From Actinomadura luteofluorescens (GTDB lineage Bacteria > Actinomycetota > Actinomycetes > Streptosporangiales > Streptosporangiaceae), in contig NZ_JACCBA010000001.1 of NCBI RefSeq assembly GCF_013409365.1, forward strand, positions 7,068,001 through 7,132,000: 64,000 nucleotides of DNA, in the 5' to 3' direction. The notes under the pieces were generated by a model. That model saw only the letters and a list, made by a program, of their open reading frames with translations. It made no database searches and was not told the DNA's origin. Both the position numbers and the translations under genes were made by a program. The stretch's first letter is position 1; every line of letters begins with the position of its first letter. Positions 53,151 through 61,168 of the stretch are shown in pieces.

Positions 53151-54305
53151 TCAGGTCTGCTTCTCGGGGTGGTAGTCGGCCTCGTCCACGCCGAACGTCC
53201 ACGCGACGCCCGCGCGCGCCGTGCGCGTGTCGGGCGGGACGCGCAGGTAGTAGGTCCGGTGCGTGCCGTCCGGTTCCGGGGTGGAGTTGACCACCTCCAC
53301 CATGACCACCGGCTCGTCGCCCGGCAGCTCGATCGACCACAGGACGCCCGTCTCGTCCCGGTGCAGGGGACGCGCGCCCGTCTCGGCCAGGTAGCGGTCG
53401 TAACCGAAGATCTCCAGCATCACGCGGCGCAGCTCGGCGTTCTGCTCGGAGGAGATGCGGTCCGGCGTCAGACCGGTCAGCGACGCGACGAAGTCGGGCG
53501 GGATGGGCATGCCGCGCCAGGCGTGCAGCGCGAATCCGTCCGGATAGCCGAGGGCGGGACCGTCCCCGCGGTGCAGCCGCCCGGGCTCGTCGCGGTACAG
53601 CTCGCCCGGCCGCTCCGAGAGGATCGCCAGCCGCTCGTAGGGCCACCACCAGCCGGCCGACCGGGCCACCTCCGCCAGCCCCGCCAGCGGGCCGTCGAGG
53701 CGCCCGAGCGATTCGAACAGCGCCAGCCACGGCCCGTCGTGCTGGCCGAGGACGGCGTCGAGCGTGGCCGCGCGCAGCAGCGCCCCGGCCGCGTCCTCCT
53801 CCGGGGAGGGCCGCCTGTTCCCCGCCCTGCCGGGCCTGCCCTGCGCCTGTTCGCCGATCGCGCCGCGCACGCGCGTGACCAGCGCCTGCACCTGGCCCCA
53901 CAGCAGGCCGCCGGTCTCGGCCCACGTGCGCGGCCACTGCTCCGGCCCCTGCTCGGAGCAGGCGGCCGCACGTTCGGCCTCCCAGGGGCGGGTGCGCACG
54001 TCCGTCAGGACGCTCGGCCCGGCCTCACCGTCACCGAGGTCGGCGCGGGCCTGTTCGAGCAGTACGTCCAGCCCGGCCTTCTCCAGCGCCTCGCCGTGCC
54101 CGGCGATCACGGCGGCCACCGCGGCGCCGCGCGCGGGGGAGGGCACCCACAGGTACCGCTCGGGGGGCCTCAGCCCGGCGGAGGCGTAGGCGGCGGCCAC
54201 GCCCGCCTCGGCACGGGCGCGGTCGGCCGGCCCGGTGGCGAACGCCGCCGCCTGCCAGTCGCCGACCACGTAATGGGTCTCGCGTACCGTTTCGGTGAGC
54301 ATCAC
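53151..54305 (-). CDS. DUF6745-type protein
   Basis: The 384-aa soluble protein has an N-terminal WQAAAFATGPADRARAEAGV, a middle segment with many tryptophans (GWWWPYERLAILSERPGELYRDE), then GPALGYPDGFALHAWRGMPIP and a conserved C-terminal part (LEIFGYDRYLAETGARPLH ... MVEVVNSTPEPDGTHRTYYLRVPP), which I recognise as DUF6745. Function unknown. It starts with GTG at 54305, ten bases after the stop of the small upstream gene on the same strand, so the two form an operon. Confidence 0.8.
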   Translation of the reverse strand: MMLTETVRETHYVVGDWQAAAFATGPADRARAEAGVAAAYASAGLRPPERYLWVPSPARGAAVAAVIAGHGEALEKAGLDVLLEQARADLGDGEAGPSVLTDVRTRPWEAERAAACSEQGPEQWPRTWAETGGLLWGQVQALVTRVRGAIGEQAQGRPGRAGNRRPSPEEDAAGALLRAATLDAVLGQHDGPWLALFESLGRLDGPLAGLAEVARSAGWWWPYERLAILSERPGELYRDEPGRLHRGDGPALGYPDGFALHAWRGMPIPPDFVASLTGLTPDRISSEQNAELRRVMLEIFGYDRYLAETGARPLHRDETGVLWSIELPGDEPVVMVEVVNSTPEPDGTHRTYYLRVPPDTRTARAGVAWTFGVDEADYHPEKQT

Positions 54306-54315
54306 GTCCCCCTTC

Positions 54316-54642
54316 TCAGTCGGCCACGACGCGGACGGACCCGGGCACGTACTCGCGCTGCCGGATCACCCGGTACCAGCCCTTGGGCAGCGTGATCGCC
54401 GCGTGCTCCTCGTGCACCAGCCGCCCGCCGGAGGGCAGGTGCAGGTGGTCCGGCACGAGCGGGTCGGGGGTGCGCAGCAGCGTGCCGGGCCCGGCCAGCG
54501 CGTGCGCGTGCCCGGTGGCCTCGCCGAGGGCGAGCACCATGCGGCCGCGGCCGTCGCGCGGGGACGGCGGCAGCCCGCGCACGGACTGCGGAACCGCCTC
54601 CTCGGGCACGGGCAGGATCAGGACGTCTCCCTGTCGGTACAT
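54316..54642 (-). CDS. Small phage-like protein upstream of the DUF6745 gene
   Basis: The 108-aa protein reads MYRQGDVLILPVPEEAVP, LALGEATGHAHAL, and ends GWYRVIRQREYVPGSVRVVAD. This is a compact beta-rich family also seen in phages and in actinobacterial chromosomes next to DUF6745 genes. Function unknown. The ATG at 54642 has a leaderless-type promoter (TACGTT six bases upstream); the longer frame to 54708 runs into repeated control sequences. It is first in a two-gene operon. Confidence 0.75.
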   Translation of the reverse strand: MYRQGDVLILPVPEEAVPQSVRGLPPSPRDGRGRMVLALGEATGHAHALAGPGTLLRTPDPLVPDHLHLPSGGRLVHEEHAAITLPKGWYRVIRQREYVPGSVRVVAD

Positions 54643-54648
54643 GCGGCG

Positions 54649-54654
54649 AACGTA
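54649..54654 (-). promoter_or_regulatory. -10 element of the leaderless promoter for the DUF6745 operon
   Basis: TACGTT on the minus strand is followed by six bases and the ATG at 54642. Direct repeats lie just upstream, where a regulator would contact RNA polymerase. Confidence 0.5.
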
Positions 54655-54661
54655 ACCCCCG

Positions 54662-54712
54662 CCACCGACAGAACCACCCCCGACAGAACCGCCCCCCGAC
54701 AGAATCACCCGC
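54662..54712 (-). repeat. Three direct repeats upstream of the DUF6745 operon promoter
   Basis: TTCTGTCGG occurs three times on the minus strand at a spacing of about 15-17 bases, each within GGTTCTGTCGGGG-like context. Iterated sites in phase near a promoter are typical binding sites for an activator or repressor. Confidence 0.6.
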
Positions 54713-54772
54713 CGGTGGGAGCGGTCGGCGGCGGCGGGTGGTCGCCGGTCGGGACGGTGGGCGGGGGAGGGG

Positions 54773-56143
54773 TCAGAAGCCGCGGGTTCGGCGGGCCGCG
54801 GGGCGGGCCCAGCGGCCGGACGCGCTCAGGCCGACGTGCTGGAACGCGCGGACGAGTTCGCCGCCGAGGTTCACTCCGGCGCCGAGGGCGAGCGCCACGG
54901 ACACCGCTCCGATGAGGCTCAGCACGCCCGCCTGCGGCGAACCGGTGTTGAGCTCGACCATGCCGCGGTAGAGCGCCGTCCCGGGGAGCAGCGGGCCGAT
55001 GGCGGGGACCACGAACGGCATGACCGGCTCCCCGTGCCTGCGGGCGAGCCAGCTCGCCATCACGCCGACGACGGTGGCGGCCATGGCCGCGGCCAACACG
55101 GGTGGAACGTGCCATCCGCGGGCCAGGACGTAGAGCACCCAGATCAGCGCGCCGCCGAGGGCGACGGTGGTCAGCACGTCGCGCGGGGCGGCGAGGGACA
55201 CCGCGAACGTCAGCGAGATGGCGGCGGCGGCGATGACGGCGACGGGTTCCAGGCTCGCCGACGGGGTGGGCAGGTGCCGGACGTCGATCGGCACGCCCAT
55301 GCTGACCCCGAGGTACACCACGGCGCCCAGCCCGGCGACGATCGCCGCGATCATGAAGAAGACCTCCAGCACCCGCGCCCCGGCGCTGACGAGGTCGCCG
55401 GTGATGCCGTCCTGGATGCTCGCGACCAGCGGACGTCCCGGAAGCAGCGCCAGGATCGAACCGGTGACGATCGTGGCGGCCTGGCCGGGGTTGCCCAGTG
55501 CCACCACGATCGCGGCCGCCGCCGCGCCGATCGCGGCGGCCACCGTCAGCTGGAAGAACTCCGCGATGCCCCGGCGCGCCAGCGCGGCGGCCGTGCGGTC
55601 GCCCAGCATCGTGGCGACGAACGCGGTGGTCGCCACCAGCGGTCCGCCGCCCGACAGCACGCTGCCCGAGGCGGCGATGAGCCCGAGGGACACCACCAGC
55701 AGCCAGGTCGGGTACGGCGGGCCGTGCCTCTTGATCTCCGCGAGCCGCTTGTGGGCCTCGTCCAGTTCGAGCATGCCGATGGACGCGTCCTGGACGAGCT
55801 GGTGCAGCGCGGTGAGCCGCCAGTAGGCCGGGGTCCGCCGCCGGATGGAGCGCGCGCTCGTCATCGGCGCCGCGCCCCCTCCCGGATGCGCCGAGACGAG
55901 GATGCTCGTCAGTGTGACCTGCACCTCGCACCGGGGGAGTTCGTAGGCCACGCCCAGGCCGAGCATGGCCTCGTTCACGCGCTCGGTGGTCTCGCCGCTG
56001 GCGAGGAGGAGTTCGCCGACCCGCAGGACGAGGTCGATGACCCGCGGGTCGACGATCTCGCCGGGCTCGTCCTCGGGCGGTTCGGGGGGCGACCCTTCCA
56101 TGAGGACCTGCCATGTCCGCCGCAAGCGTTCAGCCGCGCCCAT
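54773..56143 (-). CDS. Threonine/serine exporter family protein (ThrE-like)
   Basis: The protein of about 456 aa has the two-part ThrE layout. A cytoplasmic/enzyme-like first half has the signature GELLLASGETTERVNEAMLGLG and SILVSAHPGG. A membrane half of about ten segments follows (LVVSLGLIAASG, VVYLGVSMGVPI, WVLYVLARGWHVPP, PFVVPAIGPLLPGTALYRGM). ThrE exports threonine and serine driven by the proton gradient. The ATG at 56143 is preferred over 56200 because residues before it are not family-like. It is divergent from the RecQ-type helicase gene. Confidence 0.9.
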   Translation of the reverse strand: MGAAERLRRTWQVLMEGSPPEPPEDEPGEIVDPRVIDLVLRVGELLLASGETTERVNEAMLGLGVAYELPRCEVQVTLTSILVSAHPGGGAAPMTSARSIRRRTPAYWRLTALHQLVQDASIGMLELDEAHKRLAEIKRHGPPYPTWLLVVSLGLIAASGSVLSGGGPLVATTAFVATMLGDRTAAALARRGIAEFFQLTVAAAIGAAAAAIVVALGNPGQAATIVTGSILALLPGRPLVASIQDGITGDLVSAGARVLEVFFMIAAIVAGLGAVVYLGVSMGVPIDVRHLPTPSASLEPVAVIAAAAISLTFAVSLAAPRDVLTTVALGGALIWVLYVLARGWHVPPVLAAAMAATVVGVMASWLARRHGEPVMPFVVPAIGPLLPGTALYRGMVELNTGSPQAGVLSLIGAVSVALALGAGVNLGGELVRAFQHVGLSASGRWARPAARRTRGF

Positions 56144-56312
56144 ACCCCCGCCGGTGTCCCTTCCCGCCCATGAACTGATCTTGACTGGCAGGCTACCCAC
56201 CGGCCGGGTGTCCCCAATCCGTGGCCTTCGTCAATCCCTGGCCCGCGCCCCGCCTTATCCACAGAACGTGATTCTGGTGCGGTCCCTTCCGAGGCACTGG
56301 TACCAAGGACGC

Positions 56313-58406
56313 ATGAGCTCTTCGGACGGTCTTCGCGACGAGGCCGAGCGGTGCCTGCGCGCCCTCGCCGGTGACCACGCGCGGCTGCGCGACGACCAGT
56401 GGACGGCGATCAGCGCGCTCGTCGTGGAGCGGCGGCGCGCCCTCGTCGTCCAGCGGACGGGCTGGGGCAAGTCCGCCGTCTACTTCGTGGCGACCCGGCT
56501 GCTGCGCGAGCGCGGCGCCGGGCCGACCGTGATCGTCTCGCCGCTGCTGGCGCTGATGCGCAACCAGATCGACGCCGCCCGCCGGGCGGGCATCGCCGCC
56601 CGCACGATCAACTCCTCCAACACCGGCGACTGGGACCAGATCTTCGCCGAGGTCGAGGAGGGCGCGGTCGACGTCCTGCTGGTGAGCCCCGAGCGGCTCA
56701 ACAACCCCGACTTCCGCGATCTCGTCCTGCCCAAGCTGGCCGCGGGCGCGGGGCTGGTCGTGGTCGACGAGGCGCACTGCATCTCCGACTGGGGGCACGA
56801 CTTCCGCCCCGACTACCGGCGGCTGCGCACCCTGCTGGCCGAGCTGCCGCCGGGCATCCCGGTGCTCGCCACCACCGCGACGGCCAACGCCCGCGTCACC
56901 AAGGACGTCGCCGAGCAGCTCGCCGGCGACGACGCCCTGGTCCTGCGCGGCCCTCTCGAACGCGACTCGCTGCACCTCGCGGTGGTGAACCTTCCCTCCG
57001 CCGAGCAGCGCATCGCCTGGCTGGGCGAGCATCTCGGCGACCTCCCGGGCTCCGGCATCATCTACACCCTGACCGTCGCGGCGGCGCACGAGATCACCGG
57101 CTGGCTCCGCGACCGCGGGTACGAGGTGGCCGCCTACTCCGGCCAGACCGAGCAGGCCGAGCGGCTCCAGGCCGAGCGTGACCTGCGCGACAACAAGCTC
57201 AAGGCCCTCGTCGCCACCAGCGCCCTCGGCATGGGCTTCGACAAGCCCGACCTCGGCTTCATCGTCCACGTGGGCGCCCCGCAGTCCCCGGTGGCCTACT
57301 ACCAGCAGATCGGACGCGCGGGCCGCGGCGTCGACCGCGCCGAGGTGATCCTGCTCCCCGGCCGGGAGGACCGCGAGATCTGGGCCTACTTCGCGAGCCT
57401 CGCCTTCCCGCCTGAGCACATCGTCCGCAGCACGCTCGACGTCCTGGACTCCGCCGACCGTCCCCTCTCCACCACGGCCCTGGAACCGCTGGTCGACCTC
57501 AACCGGGCCCGCCTGGAGATGATGCTCAAGGTCCTCGACGTGGACGGCGCCGCGCGCCGCGTCAAGGGCGGCTGGACGTCCACCGGCCAACCCTGGTCCT
57601 ACGACCGCGAGCGCTACGAGCGCGTCACTGCCGAACGCCGCCGCGAACAGCAGGCGATGCTCGACTACATCACCGCCACCGGCTGCCGTGAGGAGTTCCT
57701 GCGCCGCCAGCTCGACGACCCCGCCGCGGCCCCCTGCGGACGCTGCGACAACTGCACGGGCCGCCACTGGCCCACCGACGTCACGCAGGAGAGCGCGACC
57801 CGGGCCCGCGACCGCCTGCACCGTCCCGGCGTCGACATCGCCCCCCGCCGCATGTGGCCGACCGGCGTCAAGGACGACCTCGGCGTCTCCGGCCGCATCA
57901 AGCCCGAGCTCCAGGCCGAGACGGGCCGTGCCCTCGGCCGTCTCACCGACATCGGCTGGGGCAACCGCTTGCGCGACCTGTTCGCCGGCGGCGACACCGA
58001 CGTGCCCGCCGACCTGGTCGACGCCGTCGTGCAGGTCCTCGCCGCCTGGGACTGGAAGACCCGCCCCACCGGCGTGGTCACCATCGGCTCCCACTCCCGC
58101 CCCCGCCTGGTCACGACGTTCGGGCAGCGCATCGCGCAGATCGGCCGCCTGCCCTACCTGGGCGAGCTCGTCCCGGTCGGGGAGCCCGTCCCGCGCCGCC
58201 ACAACAGCGCCCAGCGCCTTGCCTCCGTCTGGCACACCCTGACCGTCCCCACCGACCTGGCGGAGGCCCTCGCCGACAACCCGGGCCACATCCTTCTGGT
58301 GGACGACCGCATGGAAACCGGCTGGACGATGACCGTGGCCACCCGCCTCCTGAAGGAATCCGGCGCCCAGTCGACCCTCCCCCTGGTCCTGGCGACCCCC
58401 AACTGA
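56313..58406 (+). CDS. recQ: RecQ-family DNA helicase with C-terminal phosphoribosyltransferase-like domain
   Basis: The 697-aa protein has RecQ helicase motifs: VVQRTGWGKSAVYF (I), SPLLALMRNQ (Ia), VVDEAHCISDWGHDFRPDY (II and RecQ-specific loop), ATTATAN (III), TSALGMGFDKPDL (V) and QIGRAGRGVDRAE (VI), then a zinc-binding CGRCDNC. In place of an HRDC domain the last 200 residues look like a phosphoribosyltransferase, with the PRPP-loop-like ILLVDDRMETGWTMTVATRL (about residues 661-680). RecQ enzymes unwind DNA ends and forks in the 3'-5' direction. The role of the second domain is unknown. The ATG at 56313 follows AAGGAC. Confidence 0.9.
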   Translation: MSSSDGLRDEAERCLRALAGDHARLRDDQWTAISALVVERRRALVVQRTGWGKSAVYFVATRLLRERGAGPTVIVSPLLALMRNQIDAARRAGIAARTINSSNTGDWDQIFAEVEEGAVDVLLVSPERLNNPDFRDLVLPKLAAGAGLVVVDEAHCISDWGHDFRPDYRRLRTLLAELPPGIPVLATTATANARVTKDVAEQLAGDDALVLRGPLERDSLHLAVVNLPSAEQRIAWLGEHLGDLPGSGIIYTLTVAAAHEITGWLRDRGYEVAAYSGQTEQAERLQAERDLRDNKLKALVATSALGMGFDKPDLGFIVHVGAPQSPVAYYQQIGRAGRGVDRAEVILLPGREDREIWAYFASLAFPPEHIVRSTLDVLDSADRPLSTTALEPLVDLNRARLEMMLKVLDVDGAARRVKGGWTSTGQPWSYDRERYERVTAERRREQQAMLDYITATGCREEFLRRQLDDPAAAPCGRCDNCTGRHWPTDVTQESATRARDRLHRPGVDIAPRRMWPTGVKDDLGVSGRIKPELQAETGRALGRLTDIGWGNRLRDLFAGGDTDVPADLVDAVVQVLAAWDWKTRPTGVVTIGSHSRPRLVTTFGQRIAQIGRLPYLGELVPVGEPVPRRHNSAQRLASVWHTLTVPTDLAEALADNPGHILLVDDRMETGWTMTVATRLLKESGAQSTLPLVLATPN

Positions 58407-58414
58407 TGGGAGCC

Positions 58415-58442
58415 GCGTCGGGGCCCGGGTGGGCCCCGACGC
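58415..58442 (+). terminator. Terminator hairpin after the helicase gene
   Basis: GCGTCGGGGCCC and GGGCCCCGACGC form a perfect 12-bp stem with a four-base loop, eight bases after the stop codon. Confidence 0.8.
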
Positions 58443-58762
58443 GCCGGCCTGGAGGGGGTGTGCCGCCCGCGCGCCCCCGTTGGGCGCGGGCGGGACGTCT
58501 TCGGGCCGGCCCGTGCGCGCGGCCCCGCGCACGGGCCGGCGTCCTGCCCCGGCGCCGCGGCGGAGAAGAGCCGCGGCGAACGGGAGACCAGGGCGCCGGG
58601 CGGCGGCCCCGGTGGCCGGCACCACCGGGGCGCGCCCGGGAGCGCCGCCGTCCTGGGAGTGGGACGGGTGACGGCGGCGAGGAGCGGCTCGAAGGAAAGT
58701 GTTCTAGAGGTTAGAAAACTCTGTCCAGTTGTTTGGGAGAACATCTTGAGATAAGTTCAGGC

Positions 58763-58780
58763 GGAAATGTCATCATTTCC
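58763..58780. promoter_or_regulatory. Operator-like inverted repeat before the LysR-type gene
   Basis: GGAAATG and CATTTCC form a perfect 7-bp inverted repeat around four bases, about 50 bases upstream of the ATG, with a third half-site at 58801-58810. It is a candidate site for autoregulation by the LysR-type protein. Confidence 0.45.
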
Positions 58781-58830
58781 CGCTTAGTTGGCCCCGCGGC
58801 CATTTCCGCGCGGTCCCGGAAGAGGTAGTA

Positions 58831-59868
58831 ATGTCCCTCCCCGTGCCACCGACCCTCGACTCGCTGCTGGAGTGTCCGCCCGGTCTGCTCGACATGACGT
58901 TCGACCAGTTGCGGACCCTGCTGGTGGTGCACGAGACGGGGTCGGCGCTGCGGGCGGCGCGGGTGCTGGGCCGCGAGCAGTCGAGCGTCCAGAAGCAGCT
59001 CGACACGCTGAACCGCAACAGCCAGGTGCTGTGCGGCGAGGTCCTGACCGTCCGGCAGGGGCGCGGAAAGGACTACCTGTTCACCCCGACGGGGGAGACC
59101 ACGGTCGAACTGGCGCGGACGACGTTCGGGAAATGGCTGGAGTCCATTCACTGGAGCCGGCGCCGCCTCGGCCGCATGCTGACGGTCGGCACCACCGAGT
59201 TCACCCTTCCGATCGTCTCCAGGGCCTGGGACCGGGTCTCGGAGGAGTTCCGGCAGCGCGAGGTCGAGTTCAAGGTCGCCCACGTCCGCACCAAGGACCT
59301 GTGGTCGCGGCTGGAGACCCGCCAGGTCGACCTCATCTGCGGCAGCATCGTCAGCACCCCGGAGGGCGACCTGCGCCTCCAGGAGTACGAGGTCATCGAG
59401 TACGCCCGGGGCCAGGCGCTGCTGCTCACCAACCTGCCGGAGGCCGAGCTGCCCGGCACGCCGGTGCGCACCAGCCGCCTCGGGCGGATCCCGCTGGTGG
59501 TGCCGCCCGCCGGGCTCGTCGCCGACCTGCTCGCCACCTGGTACGGGACGAACTTCCGCGAGCGGCTCAACGTCGTCGCCGACATCGACGACGTGCACTA
59601 CGGGCTGTCGCTGCTGCGGTCGGGGTTCGTGCGCGGCTGCATGATCGTCACCGGTTCGATCGGGCGGGGCATGGCCGCGCAGGAGGACCCCGACGCCGTC
59701 CCGCTGCGCGCGATCGGGCTGCACGACGACCTGGAGCCCAAGGCCGAGCTCATGACGGGCGCCTTCGTGCGCCGCGCCGACCTCGAACGCTACGACGCGG
59801 GCCACCCCCTCAACCGCCTCTGGGACGCGGTCAGGGAGGACGTCCGCACCTACACCCCGCTCGCCTGA
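58831..59868 (+). CDS. LysR-type transcriptional regulator
   Basis: The 345-aa protein has an N-terminal LysR HTH (MTFDQLRTLLVVHETGSALRAARVLGREQSSVQKQLDTLN, residues about 22-61) and a periplasmic-binding-protein-like effector domain (LTVGTTEFTLPIVSRAWD, VDLICGSIVSTPEG, RIPLVVPPAGLVADLLATWY). The N-terminal extension of 20 residues and the QKQLDTLN recognition helix are unusual for the family, which often has KRQLxxLE. Targets unknown; it likely regulates itself. The start is ATG at 58831 after AGAGG. Confidence 0.88.
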   Translation: MSLPVPPTLDSLLECPPGLLDMTFDQLRTLLVVHETGSALRAARVLGREQSSVQKQLDTLNRNSQVLCGEVLTVRQGRGKDYLFTPTGETTVELARTTFGKWLESIHWSRRRLGRMLTVGTTEFTLPIVSRAWDRVSEEFRQREVEFKVAHVRTKDLWSRLETRQVDLICGSIVSTPEGDLRLQEYEVIEYARGQALLLTNLPEAELPGTPVRTSRLGRIPLVVPPAGLVADLLATWYGTNFRERLNVVADIDDVHYGLSLLRSGFVRGCMIVTGSIGRGMAAQEDPDAVPLRAIGLHDDLEPKAELMTGAFVRRADLERYDAGHPLNRLWDAVREDVRTYTPLA

Positions 59869-60076
59869 GCGTCCGCCGAGCCTCGGCCGCCGGACGGGAG
59901 GTGCGGACGGCGCCGGGCACGCCGCGGGGCCGGCACCGGCCCTCGCCGCGTCGGCGGCGCCGGGGGTCATCGGCGTACCCCGCGCTGGTAGGTGCGTCCG
60001 CGTGCGGCTCGCGCCCGCCGACGCACTGCGGCGCGTCGTCAGCCGACGGCCGCGACCGCTCCGGCGGGGGCCCGCC

Positions 60077-61000
60077 CTACTTGATCTGGTTGTCCACCAC
60101 GTCGAGGGTCGGGCGGGCGCCCAGGTGCTGCATGGCGCGGGCGGCCAGGCGGCAGCCCGCGGTGAGGGCGTCGGCCGGCTGCTTGCCGTCGAGCCACGGC
60201 GGGAGGAACCCGGCGACGAACGCGTCGCCGGAGCCGGTGCCGTCGATGATCTTCTCGACGGGCTCCGCCGCGACGGTGACCGGCTCGGGCCGGCCGTTGG
60301 TGTACCACAGGGCCCCGTCGGCACCGGTCGTGATCACGACCTGCGGGTACCAGGCGGTCAGCACCTTGGCGGCCTGCTCGGGCGTGTCGCGGCCGGTGAG
60401 GATCTCGGCCTCCTTGGCGTTGACGACCAGGAGGCGGGCGCCCTGCGTCCACTCCAGGAAGGGCTCGGCGCCCATCCGCTTGAGCGGGGAGGACGAGCCG
60501 CCGTCCACGGAGACCGACATCTGCGTCTTGCGGGCGATCTCCAGGGTGTGGATGGCCGCCTTGCGGGACCCCTCGTTGATCAGGGCGTACCCCGACAGGT
60601 GCAGATGGGTGCCGCCGGAGAACAGGTCCTTGCAGCGCTCGATGTCCTCCGGCAGGAGGGCGGCGTTGGCGCCGGGATCCGACAGCATCGTCCGGTCGCC
60701 CTTGTGGGTGACCATGACCACACAGGTGCCGGTGGGACGTTCCTGGTCCATGACGAGGCGGGCGTCGACGCCGTAGCCCATCAGCTCCATGTCCCGGTTA
60801 CGGCCGGCGATGTCGGAGCCGCGGCGGCCGACGAATGCGGCGTCGGTCCCCTCCACGGCGAGCCATGCGGCCACGTTGGCGCCGGAGCCGCCACCGTGAG
60901 TCGTCACGGCGGCGGGCGTGTCGCTCCCCTTGGCCAGGGGATACGCGGCACGCGCCACGGTGTCTGTCATAAGATCGCCGACCACGACCACGCGCGTCAT
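60077..61000 (-). CDS. PfkB-family carbohydrate/nucleoside kinase (ribokinase-like)
   Basis: The 307-aa protein has the ribokinase N-terminal strand RVVVVGDLMTDTV, the GG motif THGGGSGANVAAWLAVEGT, the ATP/anion-hole signature DGTGSGDAFVAGF (residues about 256-268, catalytic aspartate) and TGADGALWY. It transfers phosphate from ATP to a sugar or nucleoside; ribose, fructose-1-phosphate and adenosine are all possible. The start is ATG at 61000 behind GAGGTG. It is divergent from the Pat-type acetyltransferase, with 168 bases between. Confidence 0.9.
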   Translation of the reverse strand: MTRVVVVGDLMTDTVARAAYPLAKGSDTPAAVTTHGGGSGANVAAWLAVEGTDAAFVGRRGSDIAGRNRDMELMGYGVDARLVMDQERPTGTCVVMVTHKGDRTMLSDPGANAALLPEDIERCKDLFSGGTHLHLSGYALINEGSRKAAIHTLEIARKTQMSVSVDGGSSSPLKRMGAEPFLEWTQGARLLVVNAKEAEILTGRDTPEQAAKVLTAWYPQVVITTGADGALWYTNGRPEPVTVAAEPVEKIIDGTGSGDAFVAGFLPPWLDGKQPADALTAGCRLAARAMQHLGARPTLDVVDNQIK

Positions 61001-61155
61001 GGAGTCATCACCTCGATCAACACGGCCCGCGCGAGCGGCAATTCTTGGGCGTGTGGTCGACCGTAACAGCTCCGGAGCCCGGATTAGGTCTCGAACGCGC
61101 AGCGAAACCGAGGAAGCCGGTTTTTTCGTCGCGGGGCCGTCACGCATCCGTGCCT

Positions 61156-61161
61156 TACCCT
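61156..61161 (+). promoter_or_regulatory. -10 element of a leaderless promoter for the Pat-type acetyltransferase
   Basis: TACCCT is followed by seven bases and the GTG at 61169. No ribosome site is present. The same hexamer precedes the start at 24658. Confidence 0.55.
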
Positions 61162-61168
61162 CGGGTAC

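Larger units (their letters stand above)
58407..58830. other. Long intergenic region with four strong hairpins and an AT-rich promoter segment
   Basis: The first two-thirds holds hairpins at 58415-58442 (12-bp stem), 58463-58493, 58505-58540 (15-bp stem) and 58607-58630 (9-bp stem). The last 140 bases are AT-rich and carry a GGAAATG/CATTTCC inverted repeat at 58763-58780, with another CATTTCCGCG at 58801, probably the control region of the LysR-type gene. No open frame has support. A structured RNA cannot be excluded. Confidence 0.5.

Noticed and set aside
61105..61126. AAACCG/CGGTTT hairpin followed by a T run as an intrinsic terminator
   Set aside because: It lies between two divergent genes, so no transcript from either gene would cross it; it is more likely part of an AT-rich promoter region.
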